Origin: Nemertoderma westbladi
Lineage: Eukaryota > Xenacoelomorpha > Nemertodermatida > Nemertodermatidae
Length of the DNA stretch: 64,000 bases
Reading direction: 5' to 3'
Assembly (NCBI GenBank): GCA_032718475.1
Contig: JAUCBJ010008566.1
Coordinates: 1 to 64,000 of the forward strand
The notes beneath the pieces are model-generated. The model worked only from the letters and a program-made list of their open reading frames with translations. It was not told where the DNA came from and made no database searches. Every line of letters starts with the position of its first letter. The first letter of the stretch is position 1. Below are positions 46,401 to 57,520 of the stretch, in pieces. Both the position numbers and the translations under genes were made by a program.

Positions 46401-49400
46401 ACACACACAAGGGTAACGGTTGCATTCAGCGACAGTGTACACACACAAGGGTAACGGTTGCATTCTGGGACAGTGTACACACACAATGGTAACGGTTGCA
46501 TTCTGGGACAGTGTACAAACTAACAAACACAAGGGTAACGGTTGCATTCTGCGACAGTGTACACACACAAGGGTAACGGTTGCATTCAGCGACAGTGTAC
46601 ACACACAAGGGTAACGGTTGCATTCAGCGACAGTGTACACACACAAGGGTAACGGTTGCATCCTACGACAGTGTACACACACAAGGTTAACAGTTGCATT
46701 CTGCGACAGTGTACACAGACAAGGGTAACGGTTGCATTCAGTGACAGTGTACACACACAAGGGTAACGGTTGCATTCTGCGACAGTGTACACACACAAGG
46801 GTAACGGTTGCATTCTGCGACAGTGTACACACACAAGGGTAACGGTTGCATTCTGCGACAGTGTACACACACAGGGTAACCGTTGTATTCTGCGACAGTG
46901 TACACACACAAGGGTAACGGTTGCATTCTGCGACAGTGTACACACACAAGGGTAACGGTTGCATTCTGCGACAGTGTACACACACAAGGGTAACGGTTGC
47001 ATTCTGCGACAGTGTACACACACAAGGGTAACGGTTGCATTCAGCGACAGTGTACACACACAAGGGTAACAGTTACATTCAGCGACAGTGTACACACACA
47101 AGGGTAACGGTTGCATTCAGCGACAGTGTACACACACAAGGGTAACGGTTGCATTCTGGGACAGTGTACACACACAAGGGTAACGGTTGCATTCTGCGAC
47201 AGTGTACACACACAAGGGTAACGGTTGCATTCTGCGACAGTGTACACACACAAGGGTAACGGTTGCATTCTGCGACAGTGTACACACACAAGGGTAACGG
47301 TTGCATTCTGGGACAGTGTACACACACAAGGGTAACGGTTGCATTCTGCGACAGTGTACACACACAAGGGTAACGGTTGCATTCAGCGACAGTGTACACA
47401 CACAAGGGTAACGGTTGCATTCTGGGACAGTGTACACACACAAGGGTAACGGTTGCATTCTGCGACAGTGTACACACACAAGGGTAACGGTTGCATTCTG
47501 CGACAGTGTACACACACAAGGGTAACGGTTGCATTCTGCGACAGTGTACACACACAAGGGTAACGGTTGCATTCTGGGACAGTGTACACACACAAGGGTA
47601 ACGGTTGCATTCTGCGACAGTGTACACACACAAGGGTAACGGTTGCATTCTGCGACAGTGTACACACACAAGGGTAACGGTTGCATTCTGCGACAGTGTA
47701 CACACACAAGGGTAACGGTTGCATTCTGCGACAGTGTACACACACAAGGGTAACGGTTGCATTCTGCGACAGTGTACACACACAAGGGTAACGGTTGCAT
47801 TCTGCGACAGTGTACACACACATGGGCAACGGTTGCATTCTGCGACAGTTGTGTACACACACACAAGGGTAACGGTTGCATTCAGCGACAGTGTACACAC
47901 ACAAGGGTAATGGTTGCATTCTGCGACAGTGTACACACACAAAATGGTAACGGTTGCATTCAGCGACAGTGTACACACACAAGGGTAATGGTTGCATTCT
48001 GCGACAGTGTACACGCACAAAATGGTAACGGTTGCATTCTGCGACAGTGTACACACGCAAGGGTAAGGGTTGCATTCTGCGACAGTGTACACACACAAGG
48101 GTAACGGTTGCATTCAGCGACAGTGTACACACACAAGGGTAACGGTTGCATTCTGGGACAGTGTACACACACAATGGTAACGGTTGCATTCTGGGACAGT
48201 GTACAAACTAACAAACACAAGGGTAACGGTTGCATTCTGCGACAGTGTACACACACAAGGGTAACGGTTGCATTCAGCGACAGTGTACACACACAAGGGT
48301 AACGGTTGCATTCAGCGACAGTGTACACACACAAGGGTAACGGTTGCATCCTACGACAGTGTACACACACAAGGTTAACAGTTGCATTCTGCGACAGTGT
48401 ACACAGACAAGGGTAACGGTTGCATTCAGTGACAGTGTACACACACAAGGGTAACGGTTGCATTCTGCGACAGTGTACACACACAAGGGTAACGGTTGCA
48501 TTCTGCGACAGTGTACACACACAAGGGTAACGGTTGCATTCTGCGACAGTGTACACACACAAGGGTAACGGTTGCATTCAGCGACAGTGTACACACACAA
48601 GGGTAACGGTTGCATTCAGCGACAGTGTACACACACAAGGGTAACGGTTGCATTCAGCGACAGTGTACACACACAAGGGTAACGGTTGCATTCTGGGACA
48701 GTGTACACACACTAGAGTAACGGTTGCATTCTGGGACAGTGTACACACACAAGGGTAACGGTTGCATTCTGGGACAGTGTACACACACAAGGGTAAAGGT
48801 TGCATTCTGGGACAGTGTACACACACAAGGGTAACGGTTGCATTCTGCGACAGTGTACACACACAAGGGTAACGGTTGCATTCTGCGACAGTGTACACAC
48901 ACAAGGGTAACGGTTGCATTCTGCGACAGTGTACACACACAAGGGTAACGGTTGCATTCTGCGACAGTGTACACACACAAGGGTAACGGTTGCATTCTGC
49001 GACAGTGTACACACACAAGGGTAACGGTTGCATTCTGCGACAGTGTACACACACAAGGGTAACGGTTGCATTATGCGACAGTGTACACACACAAGGGTAA
49101 CGGTTGCATTCTGCGACAGTGTACACACACAAGGGTGACGGTTGCATTCTGCGACAGTGTACACACACAAGGGTAACGGTTGCATTCTGCGACAGTGTAC
49201 ACACACAACGGTAACGGTTGCATTCTGGGACAGTGTACACACACAAGGGTAACGGTTGCATTCTGTGACAGTGTACACACACAAGGGTAACGGTTGCATT
49301 CTGCGACAGTGTACACACACAGGGTAACCGTTGCATTCTGGGACAGTGTACACACACAAGGGCAACGGTGGCATTCTGGGACAGTGTACACACACAAGGG

Positions 49401-51397
49401 TAACGGTTGCATTCTGCGACAGTGTACACACACAAGGGTAACGGTTGCATTCTGGGACAGTGCACACACACAAGGGTAACGGTTGCATTCTGCGACAGTG
49501 TACACACACAAGGGTAACGGTTGCATTCTGCGACAGTGTACACACACAAGGGTAACGGTTGCATTCTGCGACAGTGTACACACACAAGAGTACCGGTTGC
49601 ATTCTGCGACAGTGTACACACACAAGGGTAACGGTTGCATTCTGGGACAGTGTACACACACAAGGGTAACGGTTGCATTCTGCGACAGTGTACACACACA
49701 AGGGTAACGGTTGCATTCTGCGACAGTGTACACACACAGGGTAACCGTTGTATTCTGCGACAGTGTACACACACAAGGGTAACGGTTGCATTCTGCGACA
49801 GTGTACACACACAAGGGTAACGGTTGCATTCTGCGACAGTGTACACACACAAGGGTAACGGTTGCATTCTGCGACAGTGTACACACACAAGGGTAACGGT
49901 TGCATTCAGCGACAGTGTACACACACAAGGGTAACAGTTACATTCAGCGACAGTGTACACACACAAGGGTAACGGTTGCATTCAGCGACAGTGTACACAC
50001 ACAAGGGTAACGGTTGCATTCTGGGACAGTGTACACACACAAGGGTAACGGTTGCATTCTGGGACAGTGTACACACACAAGGGTAACGGTTGCATTCTGG
50101 GACAGTGTACACACAAAAGGGTAACGGTTGCATTCTGGGACAGTGTACACACACAAGGGTAACGGTTGCATTCTGCGACAGTGTACACACACAAGGGTAA
50201 CGGTTGCATTCTGCGACAGTGTACACACACAAGGGTAACGGTTGCATTCTGCGACAGTGTACACACACAAGGGTAACGGTTGCATTCTGGGACAGTGTAC
50301 ACACACAAGGGTAACGGTTGCATTCTGGGACAGTGCACACACACAAGGGTAACGGTTGCATTCTGCGACAGTGTACACACACAAGGGTAACGGTTGCATT
50401 CTGCGACAGTGTACACACGCTATGGTAACGGTTGCATTCTGGGACAGTGTACACACACAAGGGTAACGGTTGCATTCTGCGACAGTGTACACACACAGGG
50501 TAACCGTTGTATTCTGCGACAGTGTACACACACAAGGGTAACGGTTGCATTCTGCGACAGTGTACACACACAAGGGTAACGGTTGCATTCTGCGACAGTG
50601 TACACACACAAGGGTAACGGTTGCATTCTGCGACAGTGTACACACACAATGGTAACGGTTGCATTCTGCGACAGTGTACACACACAAGGGTAACGGTTGC
50701 ATTCTGCGACAGTGTACACACGCAAGGGTAACGGTTGCATTCTGCGACAGTGTACACACACAAGGGTAACGGTTGCATTCTGCTACAGTGTACACACACA
50801 AGGGTAACGGTTGCATTCTGCGACAGTGTACACACACAAGGGTAACGGTTGCATTCTGCGACAGTGTACACACACAAGGGTAACGGTTGCATTCTGCGAC
50901 AGTGTACACACGCAAGGGTAAGGGTTGCATTCTGCGACCGTGTACACACACAAGGGTAGGGGTTGCATTCTGCGACAGTGTACACACACAAGGGTAACGG
51001 TTGCATTCTGCGACAGTGTACACACACAAGGGTAACGGTTGCATTCTGCGACAGTGTACACACACACAAGGGTAACGGTTGCATTCTGCGACAGTGTACA
51101 CACACATGGGTAACGGTTGCATTCTGCGACAGTTGTGTACACACACACAAGGGTAACGGTTGCATTCAGCGACAGTGTACACACACAAGGGTAATGGTTG
51201 CATTCTGCGACAGTGTACACACACAAAATGGTAATGGTTGCATTCAGCGACAGTGTACACACACAAGGGTAATGGTTGCATTCTGCGACAGTGTACACGC
51301 ACAAAATGGTAACGGTTGCATTCTGCGACAGTGTACACACGCAAGGGTAAGGGTTGCATTCTGCGACCGTGTACACACACAAGGGTAAGGGTTTCAT
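43407..51397. repeat. 38-bp satellite array, about 210 units, with block duplications
   Basis: The unit is GTGTACACACACAAGGGTAA followed by CGGTTGCATTCTGCGACA. Common variants are CAGCGACA, CTGGGACA, CAGTGACA and CCTACGACA. Rare marker units show block structure: one with GTACAAACTAACAAACAC at about 43907, 44485, 46513 and 48201; one with TTGTGTACACAC at 46161, 47849 and 51133; an AGGGTAACCG unit at 46871, 49736 and 50495. Spacings of exactly 1688 bp (two marker pairs) and about 2865 bp show recent duplication of blocks of tens of units. The long frames on both strands are artefacts of a stop-poor unit whose length is not a multiple of 3. Confidence 0.95.
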
Positions 51398-51714
51398 ACA
51401 ACAATGCTGCAAGGCTGTTATTTAAGATCCCTCATAGGAGTAGTAGTACTGTAGGTATTCTTTGTGGCTCATAATCTACCCTGTTTTATTCATTTACGGT
51501 ATAGGTCTATTTCTTTTATTTTTTTTTTTTTTTTTTTTTTTTTTACCTCCCTCTTTTTATTGGCTGATAAATGTAATAGCAAAAAACAAATATTAGGCAC
51601 GAGACGAGATCACAAAATACGAATACAAACACAAAACACGCTTTGTTAATCAAGTATTTAGTATTTGATGTATATTGAAATGTTTTATTGCTTGAAGGGG
51701 CGGTTGCTGGTTGC
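51398..51714 (-). other. 3' flank and probable 3' UTR of RLE element 3
   Basis: Contains AATAAA on the minus strand (51684-51689) and a run of 26 T (51519-51544), which would be a poly(A) run in the element's sense. If that run is the tail, the element ends at about 51545. No gene. Confidence 0.5.
51684..51689 (-). terminator. Polyadenylation signal of RLE element 3
   Basis: AATAAA on the minus strand, 26 bases after the ORF end. The nearest A run on that strand begins about 140 bases further on, longer than the usual spacing, so its use is uncertain. Confidence 0.4.
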
Positions 51715-54700
51715 CTAGTAATAGGCCATTGAGGGCAGCCCTGCGCCGTCCTCCAGGCCCAGTCCGCTGCGCCAATTCACCCGGGATCCACGGAGGCAGT
51801 GGGAAGCCCCGCGGATAATGGCGAGTTGGACTCGGGTCCGGATCCAGCCCATTACCACACTGTAGGGTTTCCCCCACGCGCGATGCAGCCTCTCCGCAAA
51901 GGTCCGGAGCAGTTTGTTGGCCTGTGGAGCCACGATCCCATCGCACGAGGCGACAAACGGGGAGAAGTTGCCACGACGATCAGAAACGGCGTCGGCATAG
52001 ATCCGCTTCTTAGCATCCTCAGTGGACTCAAGAACACTCATTGGGGCGCGGCTTGAGTAAGACCCGGCGTCAAGGTTCATTACCTTTATATCAATCAACG
52101 CCTGGGTCTGACTCTCAAACGCGCCCCGAATCCCGATGTCGCACCGTAGCCCCGCCTTGTCCTCAATCCAACACAGTCCTTGTTCCAACACCACGTTGCG
52201 TGAGCCGAACGCCTGGGCCGCGATGTTCCCCACGAGGTCCCGCAGCTCATTATGCCTCTGTATTACGAGGCCGCCTTTCTTACAATTTAACCCATGGTTA
52301 ATGTCGAAGGCGGCCCCGCATCCGTCACAGCGGCTTGGAACCGATGCTAAGGGACGGCCATACCGGATGGCCAGCGCGTCCCTGAACTCCTGCAGCGAAA
52401 GATCCAGCTGGTGTTCCGATATCGGGAGGGAGGAGATCCACCCACCCGAGCGGTAGTCCGCAGCGCGTTGGATAGTCCTTCGCCGGTCTTTAGGCATCTC
52501 CTCCACCGCTTCCTTATACTGGTCTTCCTCGCGGGCCAGCTGTTCTACCCGCCCAGCCTTCCTCGCATATTGGAGGCATTCTAGATGTCCCGCCAGAGAG
52601 AATTCGTCGTCGCCCAGGATTGCCCGTGATAGGGCTCGCGTTCCACTTTGTGATACCCTGTAGGAAATGGCGGCCTCTGCGACGGGGTTGCGTAGGCCCA
52701 TGCCGCCAGTGCGAGGGGACAGGGCAAACAAGCTACGTTCCTTCACTGACACATCTCCATTGAGAACGGCTGGGAGGAACTTCTCCGCGATGGCGCGCTC
52801 CAGGTCCTCAAACTCAAGGCTACAGTTAGGTGTGACCCGCTGGAGATATGCCCATTCTCTTTGCAGAGAACAGGCCATCGCTGCGAATGCAGCCTGCGGC
52901 TGGGTCTCAGCCATCTCAGACAGTTTATCGACAGAAGTGACCCACGCTGCTACCTTCGCCCCTACAAACGTCTTCTGGTCGTCCGTCCCACCAATAAACC
53001 CCCCGAGGAAGCGGTGTCCCGTTACGATGTTGATGGGGTGACCCGCGAAAACCCTGTTGGCCTCATCCAGAAAGGCTTCGTCAACTACAAGGAAGCATTT
53101 CGTAGGCTCTGGGTAGTAGCCGAGTGTGGGGCCGTGATGCTGCAGCAGGAGGAACCAGTCAAGAACATATTCTAGCTTTCCTGCTGCCACGGAGTCATCG
53201 GCATACCAGTTCTGGCGAGTCTTGGTGCTTCTAAGACGACGAATAAGAGGGAGTGCACCCGACGCGTAGAACGGCATTGCTAATGGGTCACCCTGCGTGG
53301 CCCCTTCCTCACTGAACAGCACCTCCTCTGTTCCGCGGACTATGAGGATGCTGTGACCCCGGTAACTGTTGAACAAGAACAGTGAACACCGGGGCCACAG
53401 TTGGCGGACGTTCCACAGAGCTGCCGTTCTGTTTAGTGCATTGAATGCATTTGATGCATCCACCAGGAGAACACCCCACCCATCATCGCGCCAATCCTCA
53501 AATATTGCCGCCATCGAGTGGATAGCCGCCTCAGCACCTGCAGAGGTGCCAGCCGACAACTGCTCCGCTCCGCACGTGTTGGTGATGTCGTCCCCGGTCG
53601 CCTCTGCCATGGCACGGCCCATGATCCGTCGCAGGCACTGACCAATTCCTATTGGCCGAACACCAGGACATTTATCCAGGGCGATGAGCCGTCCTGACTG
53701 TAATGCGCGAATCGACTCCCACGGAACTACTGAGTTTGCAATGGAGCGGGTAATACTGGCTATTGCATCCCGGAGGCGCTCGCTATGGGCCCCATAGCTG
53801 AGGAGGTAATCGCGCCACCTGGTAGAGTCCGATCCGGTCGGACCAGCGCCTCCATGTAGTTTACGGGCAGCGGATTCGATGTGTGACGCCGTGATATCCA
53901 CATCAACCCTGAGTGGAAAGTCTTCCTCGGGTTGTAGTACTGCCTCCGGTGGGGGTGGTGCTGCTGAGGGATTTTTATGCTCGGAGAACTCCAACACCCG
54001 CTGGTTACTTCCTCCTGATTGGATCTCGTCATTGGGGTCGAGGACCCCACCGGATTCTCGCCCCGTCACCCATCTGACTGCGCTTCTAACCTTTCCCTCC
54101 AGCATGAGCCGAGTGAAAATACGGATCGTGTGTTCCTTTTCCTCTCCTGGTGGTCGGCACCTCCTGGTACCCCGCTTGCCAGTTGAAAACTTTAAGGAGC
54201 AGCGTTCGGCTTCCACAAGCAGTGTCTCCAGGTGTCCAGAGCGCCATAACTCGACGCGTCTGGTGAGGAGTCGGCGAATATCGGCTGCTTTAATAACCTT
54301 GGGGTCCCTGTGGAGTAGCAATGAGTCAGCGAGGAGGATGCGCTCCGAACGAGCATTAGCAATGTTGTGCGTTAGTCCAGAGACAAAAGCACCGGCCTCA
54401 TCCGAGAGGAGGGAGACAACGTCCCTGCCCACAGCACCCCCAGGCAGCCTGTATTTTGAGCCGCATAGCTGGCTCACCCGTCTCCACTGGTGGAGAAGTT
54501 CGTCTGGCACTGCCCCCTTACCAACTAGAGGAGCTCCATATGCACGGTTCATCAACCCCTCCGGGTCTGAGTCGCGGTGACCCTCTGCAATGGGGTCCCA
54601 GAACGCTGCAAACGTGGAGGTGCCACCCCCGAACTGACCTGCTCCAACCCCGGACTGACCTGCTCTACCCCTGGACTGACCTGCACCAGCCCCAGACTGA

Positions 54701-56145
54701 CCGGCTCCAGCCATCCTGGACTGACCTGCTCCAACCCCGGACTGAACAGTTCCACCCGCGGACTGACCTGCTCCAACCCCGGACTGTACTGCTCCAACCC
54801 CAGACTGAACAGCTCCAACCCCGGACTGACCTGCTCCAACCTCGGACTGGCCTACTCCAACCCCGGACTGACCTGCTCCAACCCCGAACTGAACAGCTCC
54901 ACCCCCGGACTGATCTGCTCCTGCCCCAGACGGACCTGCTCCAACCCTGGGCTGACCGGCTACAGCCACCCCAGACTGACCTGCTCCAACCCCGGACTGT
55001 CCTGCTCCAGCCCCGGACTGTATTGCTCCAACCCCGGACTGACATGCTTCAACCCCGGACAGGCTGGGCTCAACACCGGACCAAACAGCTCCAACCCAGA
55101 ATTGACCTGCTCTACCCCTGGACTGAACAGCTCCACCCCCGGACTGGCCTGCTCCAACCCCAGACACGCTGGCTTCCACCCCCAAAACCCCGGACTGATC
55201 TGCTCCAATCCTGGATAGGCTGGCATCCACCCCCGACTGACATGCTCCAACCCCGGACTGAATAGCTCCAACCCCGGACTGACCTGCTCCAACCCCGGAC
55301 TGAATGGCTCCAACCCTGGACTGAAAGGCACCTGACGCTGCTGTAGGCCCCACACCTGATACAGACTGGGGGAAACACGGCATGGACTGGGGGGGACACA
55401 TTCCAGATTGCGGGACACACAACACAGACTGGTGGGCATCCGACACAGACTGGGGGGCGCCCAACTGGGAGGAACCCAACATAGACAGGGAGATTCCTGA
55501 CACAAACAAGGGTTCATCCGACTCAGACTGGGTGGCACTCGACATGGACTGATGGACATCAGGCACAGACAGAGGGACACACAACGTGGATTGCGACACA
55601 TACTGGGGGGCACCCGACACATACTGGGGCACACCTGACACATACTGGGGCACACCCGACACATACTGGGGGCCACCCGACACATACTGGGGGGCACCCG
55701 ACACATACTGGGGGGCACCCGACACATACTGGGGGGCACCCGACACATAGTGGGGGGCATCTGACACATACTGGGGGGCACCCAGCTGGTGTGAACCCGA
55801 TATAGATAGGGGAGCACCCGACACGGGTATGGGGAAGCACGACATGGATTGGGGGGCAACCAATACGGGCTGGGGAGCACCTGACTCAGACAGGGGGGAG
55901 CCGGGCACAGACTGGAAGACACCCGGTTCATATATGGGGACATCCATCACAGACTGGGGAGAGCCCGACGAGGATTCCATGAGGTAGTCGAGTTCATCCA
56001 GAGTTGAGTTTATTTGTGGTGTCTCACTTGGTGCCTGGACCCTGCCCTTTTTCGTTGTTGTAGCCTGACTCGTCCGCGGCGAGTTGGTTAGCATGTAGTC
56101 GAGTACGCCGTGGCCCACAGACCCGCTGTAACCGGGAGGCATCAC
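51715..56145 (-). CDS. RLE non-LTR retrotransposon polyprotein (RT and endonuclease), intact
   Basis: 1476 codons without a break. Approximate residues: 1-110 polar N-terminus; 115-185 GAPQYVS heptapeptide repeats; 273-504 about 33 GVGAGQS-type heptapeptides; 550-720 pre-RT region; RT with LIALDKCPGVRPIGIGQ, LLVDASNAFNALN (motif A, about 895), GATQGDPLAM (motif B), WYADDSVAAGK (motif C, about 978) and HRFLGGFIGG; a CX2C...HX4C zinc motif (CDGCG, HGLNC; about 1272-1290); then the PD-(D/E)XK-like endonuclease with RHNELRD, CDIGIRG and LIDIKV (about 1300-1355). The element should nick target DNA and reverse transcribe its RNA there. All RT Asp residues and the nuclease Asp/Lys are present. No ULP1 or APE domain seen. 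Exact clade (R2/NeSL/Utopia-like) cannot be fixed by eye. This is the copy most likely to be active. Confidence 0.85.
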   Translation of the reverse strand: MMPPGYSGSVGHGVLDYMLTNSPRTSQATTTKKGRVQAPSETPQINSTLDELDYLMESSSGSPQSVMDVPIYEPGVFQSVPGSPLSESGAPQPVLVAPQSMSCFPIPVSGAPLSISGSHQLGAPQYVSDAPHYVSGAPQYVSGAPQYVSGAPQYVSGGPQYVSGVPQYVSGVPQYVSGAPQYVSQSTLCVPLSVPDVHQSMSSATQSESDEPLFVSGISLSMLGSSQLGAPQSVSDAHQSVLCVPQSGMCPPQSMPCFPQSVSGVGPTAASGAFQSRVGAIQSGVGAGQSGVGAIQSGVGACQSGVDASLSRIGADQSGVLGVEASVSGVGAGQSGGGAVQSRGRAGQFWVGAVWSGVEPSLSGVEACQSGVGAIQSGAGAGQSGVGAGQSGVAVAGQPRVGAGPSGAGADQSGGGAVQFGVGAGQSGVGVGQSEVGAGQSGVGAVQSGVGAVQSGVGAGQSAGGTVQSGVGAGQSRMAGAGQSGAGAGQSRGRAGQSGVGAGQFGGGTSTFAAFWDPIAEGHRDSDPEGLMNRAYGAPLVGKGAVPDELLHQWRRVSQLCGSKYRLPGGAVGRDVVSLLSDEAGAFVSGLTHNIANARSERILLADSLLLHRDPKVIKAADIRRLLTRRVELWRSGHLETLLVEAERCSLKFSTGKRGTRRCRPPGEEKEHTIRIFTRLMLEGKVRSAVRWVTGRESGGVLDPNDEIQSGGSNQRVLEFSEHKNPSAAPPPPEAVLQPEEDFPLRVDVDITASHIESAARKLHGGAGPTGSDSTRWRDYLLSYGAHSERLRDAIASITRSIANSVVPWESIRALQSGRLIALDKCPGVRPIGIGQCLRRIMGRAMAEATGDDITNTCGAEQLSAGTSAGAEAAIHSMAAIFEDWRDDGWGVLLVDASNAFNALNRTAALWNVRQLWPRCSLFLFNSYRGHSILIVRGTEEVLFSEEGATQGDPLAMPFYASGALPLIRRLRSTKTRQNWYADDSVAAGKLEYVLDWFLLLQHHGPTLGYYPEPTKCFLVVDEAFLDEANRVFAGHPINIVTGHRFLGGFIGGTDDQKTFVGAKVAAWVTSVDKLSEMAETQPQAAFAAMACSLQREWAYLQRVTPNCSLEFEDLERAIAEKFLPAVLNGDVSVKERSLFALSPRTGGMGLRNPVAEAAISYRVSQSGTRALSRAILGDDEFSLAGHLECLQYARKAGRVEQLAREEDQYKEAVEEMPKDRRRTIQRAADYRSGGWISSLPISEHQLDLSLQEFRDALAIRYGRPLASVPSRCDGCGAAFDINHGLNCKKGGLVIQRHNELRDLVGNIAAQAFGSRNVVLEQGLCWIEDKAGLRCDIGIRGAFESQTQALIDIKVMNLDAGSYSSRAPMSVLESTEDAKKRIYADAVSDRRGNFSPFVASCDGIVAPQANKLLRTFAERLHRAWGKPYSVVMGWIRTRVQLAIIRGASHCLRGSRVNWRSGLGLEDGAGLPSMAYY
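54634..55330 (-). repeat. 21-bp repeats coding GVGAGQS heptapeptides
   Basis: About 33 tandem 21-bp units in frame within the ORF of RLE element 3, consensus on the plus strand ACCTGCTCCAACCCCGGACTG. Variation between units keeps the frame and mainly changes one or two residues (Ala/Val, Gly/Val). The reverse strand stays partly open because 21 is a multiple of 3. Confidence 0.9.
55580..55800 (-). repeat. 21-bp repeats coding GAPQYVS heptapeptides
   Basis: About ten in-frame 21-bp units (plus strand GGGGGCACCCGACACATACTG) in the N-terminal part of RLE element 3, with weaker PQSV/PQSM relatives on both sides. Same 7-residue period as the second array, different sequence. Confidence 0.85.
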
Positions 56146-56167
56146 GATGGGAACGGATTCTGAGGCT

Positions 56168-56245
56168 GTGTGAAACGGGGTCGCTGCCCTATTGGGTAGC
56201 TGAAACGGGGTCGCTGTCCTATTGGGTAGCTGAAACGACGAGCTG
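56168..56245 (-). repeat. 30-bp repeats at the 5' end of RLE element 3
   Basis: TGAAACGGGGTCGCTGCCCT plus ATTGGGTAGC occurs twice and is then interrupted, within a third unit, by the BEL LTR. The repeat probably lies in the 5' UTR of the element. Confidence 0.7.
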
Positions 56246-57442
56246 TGTTCGCGCTTTCAGACCTTTGGCAGTTTAACCCACCAAATTAAGATGTCTTCTA
56301 GATATTAAATCGGTTTTTAGTCTATGACAAGTATTTGATTCACTACACTAGTCGAAACCAATCCGTGCGCGACCATTCACCCGCTGGAGATTCCCGGGAG
56401 ATTGGGTTCGACGGTTTAATTTTATTGCTATGTAAGCCTAATGTATTATTCGACTGACAGTATTATATAATCTCTGACAATATTATTCACCTTCGGGAAT
56501 ATTAACAGTTCCTTTAGGACGTGGCGCTTTATCTATATAAACAGAGTTATAACTTAAACTACTCACAACGATATGGCTTAATTATAATTCACATATATGG
56601 CGCATTCTTTAGGAATTGCTTCTTTAACAGACTCACTCATACACAATGCTGCACAATACTGCATACTAATCTGCCAATCTTCACTGATTTTAGTCACATA
56701 TAAAAGGAACACAGACTGACTCATGTAGGGTCTATCAAATAACATTAGATTCACTTCAAACCACTTTAACATAAGTCACAATCGTTTATCTGTAACCTTT
56801 CTCTCTTACCTTCGGTACATCAAGAACATTGGGTTTCGGGGTTGTTTATCGTTATTCCAAATATAATAATTCATCAACCATATTATGAAGAACTGACGGT
56901 AAATAGCAGTATAAAACAACAAGTCAGTACCGGTATGTCAGCAATGAGATATAGGCATGTCCGTTAAAGGATATATGCCCTTTATAATTAAACCTACTAG
57001 TGTACGACTAAAAAGCAGTACAGCACAAAATACTTCCAAGCCGTTCTTTCTTTGGCTCAAGACTGAATGTAAACACTGCACATAGGCATTGCGTCATTTC
57101 TCGGAAATTTTCTGTACAAGGAGCCACAAAAACGCTCTCATTGGCTGACTGAACCGAGAGACGCCGTAGAACAAAGGAAATCAACACGTATGAATGTCAG
57201 CTGTTAACCGTAGTCATAGTAACTACTGTTCAAGAGTAGCTATCACCCTTTTGCGTCACGAATTGCCATAGAATCATAAAAATATGCCTTTCACAGTACA
57301 CATACGGAGGAAATAGGTCTTAGATCCTCTAAAAACACCGATACAGCAATAATACGGTCTCTTACACTTATTAAATCAACTACAGAGTATTTTAATGTAA
57401 AAGATAATAAAATAACGGGGCAATTCAGCAAAGGCTTTTACA
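56246..57442 (-). repeat. 3' LTR of BEL copy E
   Basis: Minus-strand ends TGTAAAAGC (57442) and GCGCGAACA (56246), 1197 bp, preceded by the purine-rich GGGAGCGG. The left ~700 bp are almost identical to the LTR of copy A. Confidence 0.85.
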
Positions 57443-57520
57443 CCGCTCCCAGAAAATGGGATTTTCAGTCTATAAAATATAAAAATCACAGTTTCTAAAA
57501 CATAAAGATACTCTAAACAG

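Larger units (their letters stand above)
51545..56245 (-). mobile_element. RLE-type non-LTR retrotransposon 3, apparently intact ORF
   Basis: Minus-strand element with one uninterrupted 1476-codon ORF, a 3' flank with AATAAA and an A run, and a 5' flank of 30-bp tandem repeats cut by the BEL LTR at 56246. Its 3' end lies about 150 bp from the 38-bp satellite. Confidence 0.7.

Noticed and set aside
43407-51397. CRISPR-like regular repeats
   Set aside because: Units are directly tandem with no spacers, and the context is animal transposons.
43407-51397. Telomere-like AGGGTAA motif
   Set aside because: The AGGGTAACGG string occurs once per 38-bp unit, not as tandem TTAGGG; it does not resemble a telomere.
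43407-51397. Kinship between the 38-bp satellite and the 38-bp repeat at 25205-25560
   Set aside because: Only the unit length agrees; the sequences share no alignable core.
43342-51412. Many long frames on both strands in the 38-bp array (CVYTVAECNRYPCVC repeats)
   Set aside because: Same reason: a stop-poor 38-bp unit read in all frames. Overlapping frames on both strands show no preference.
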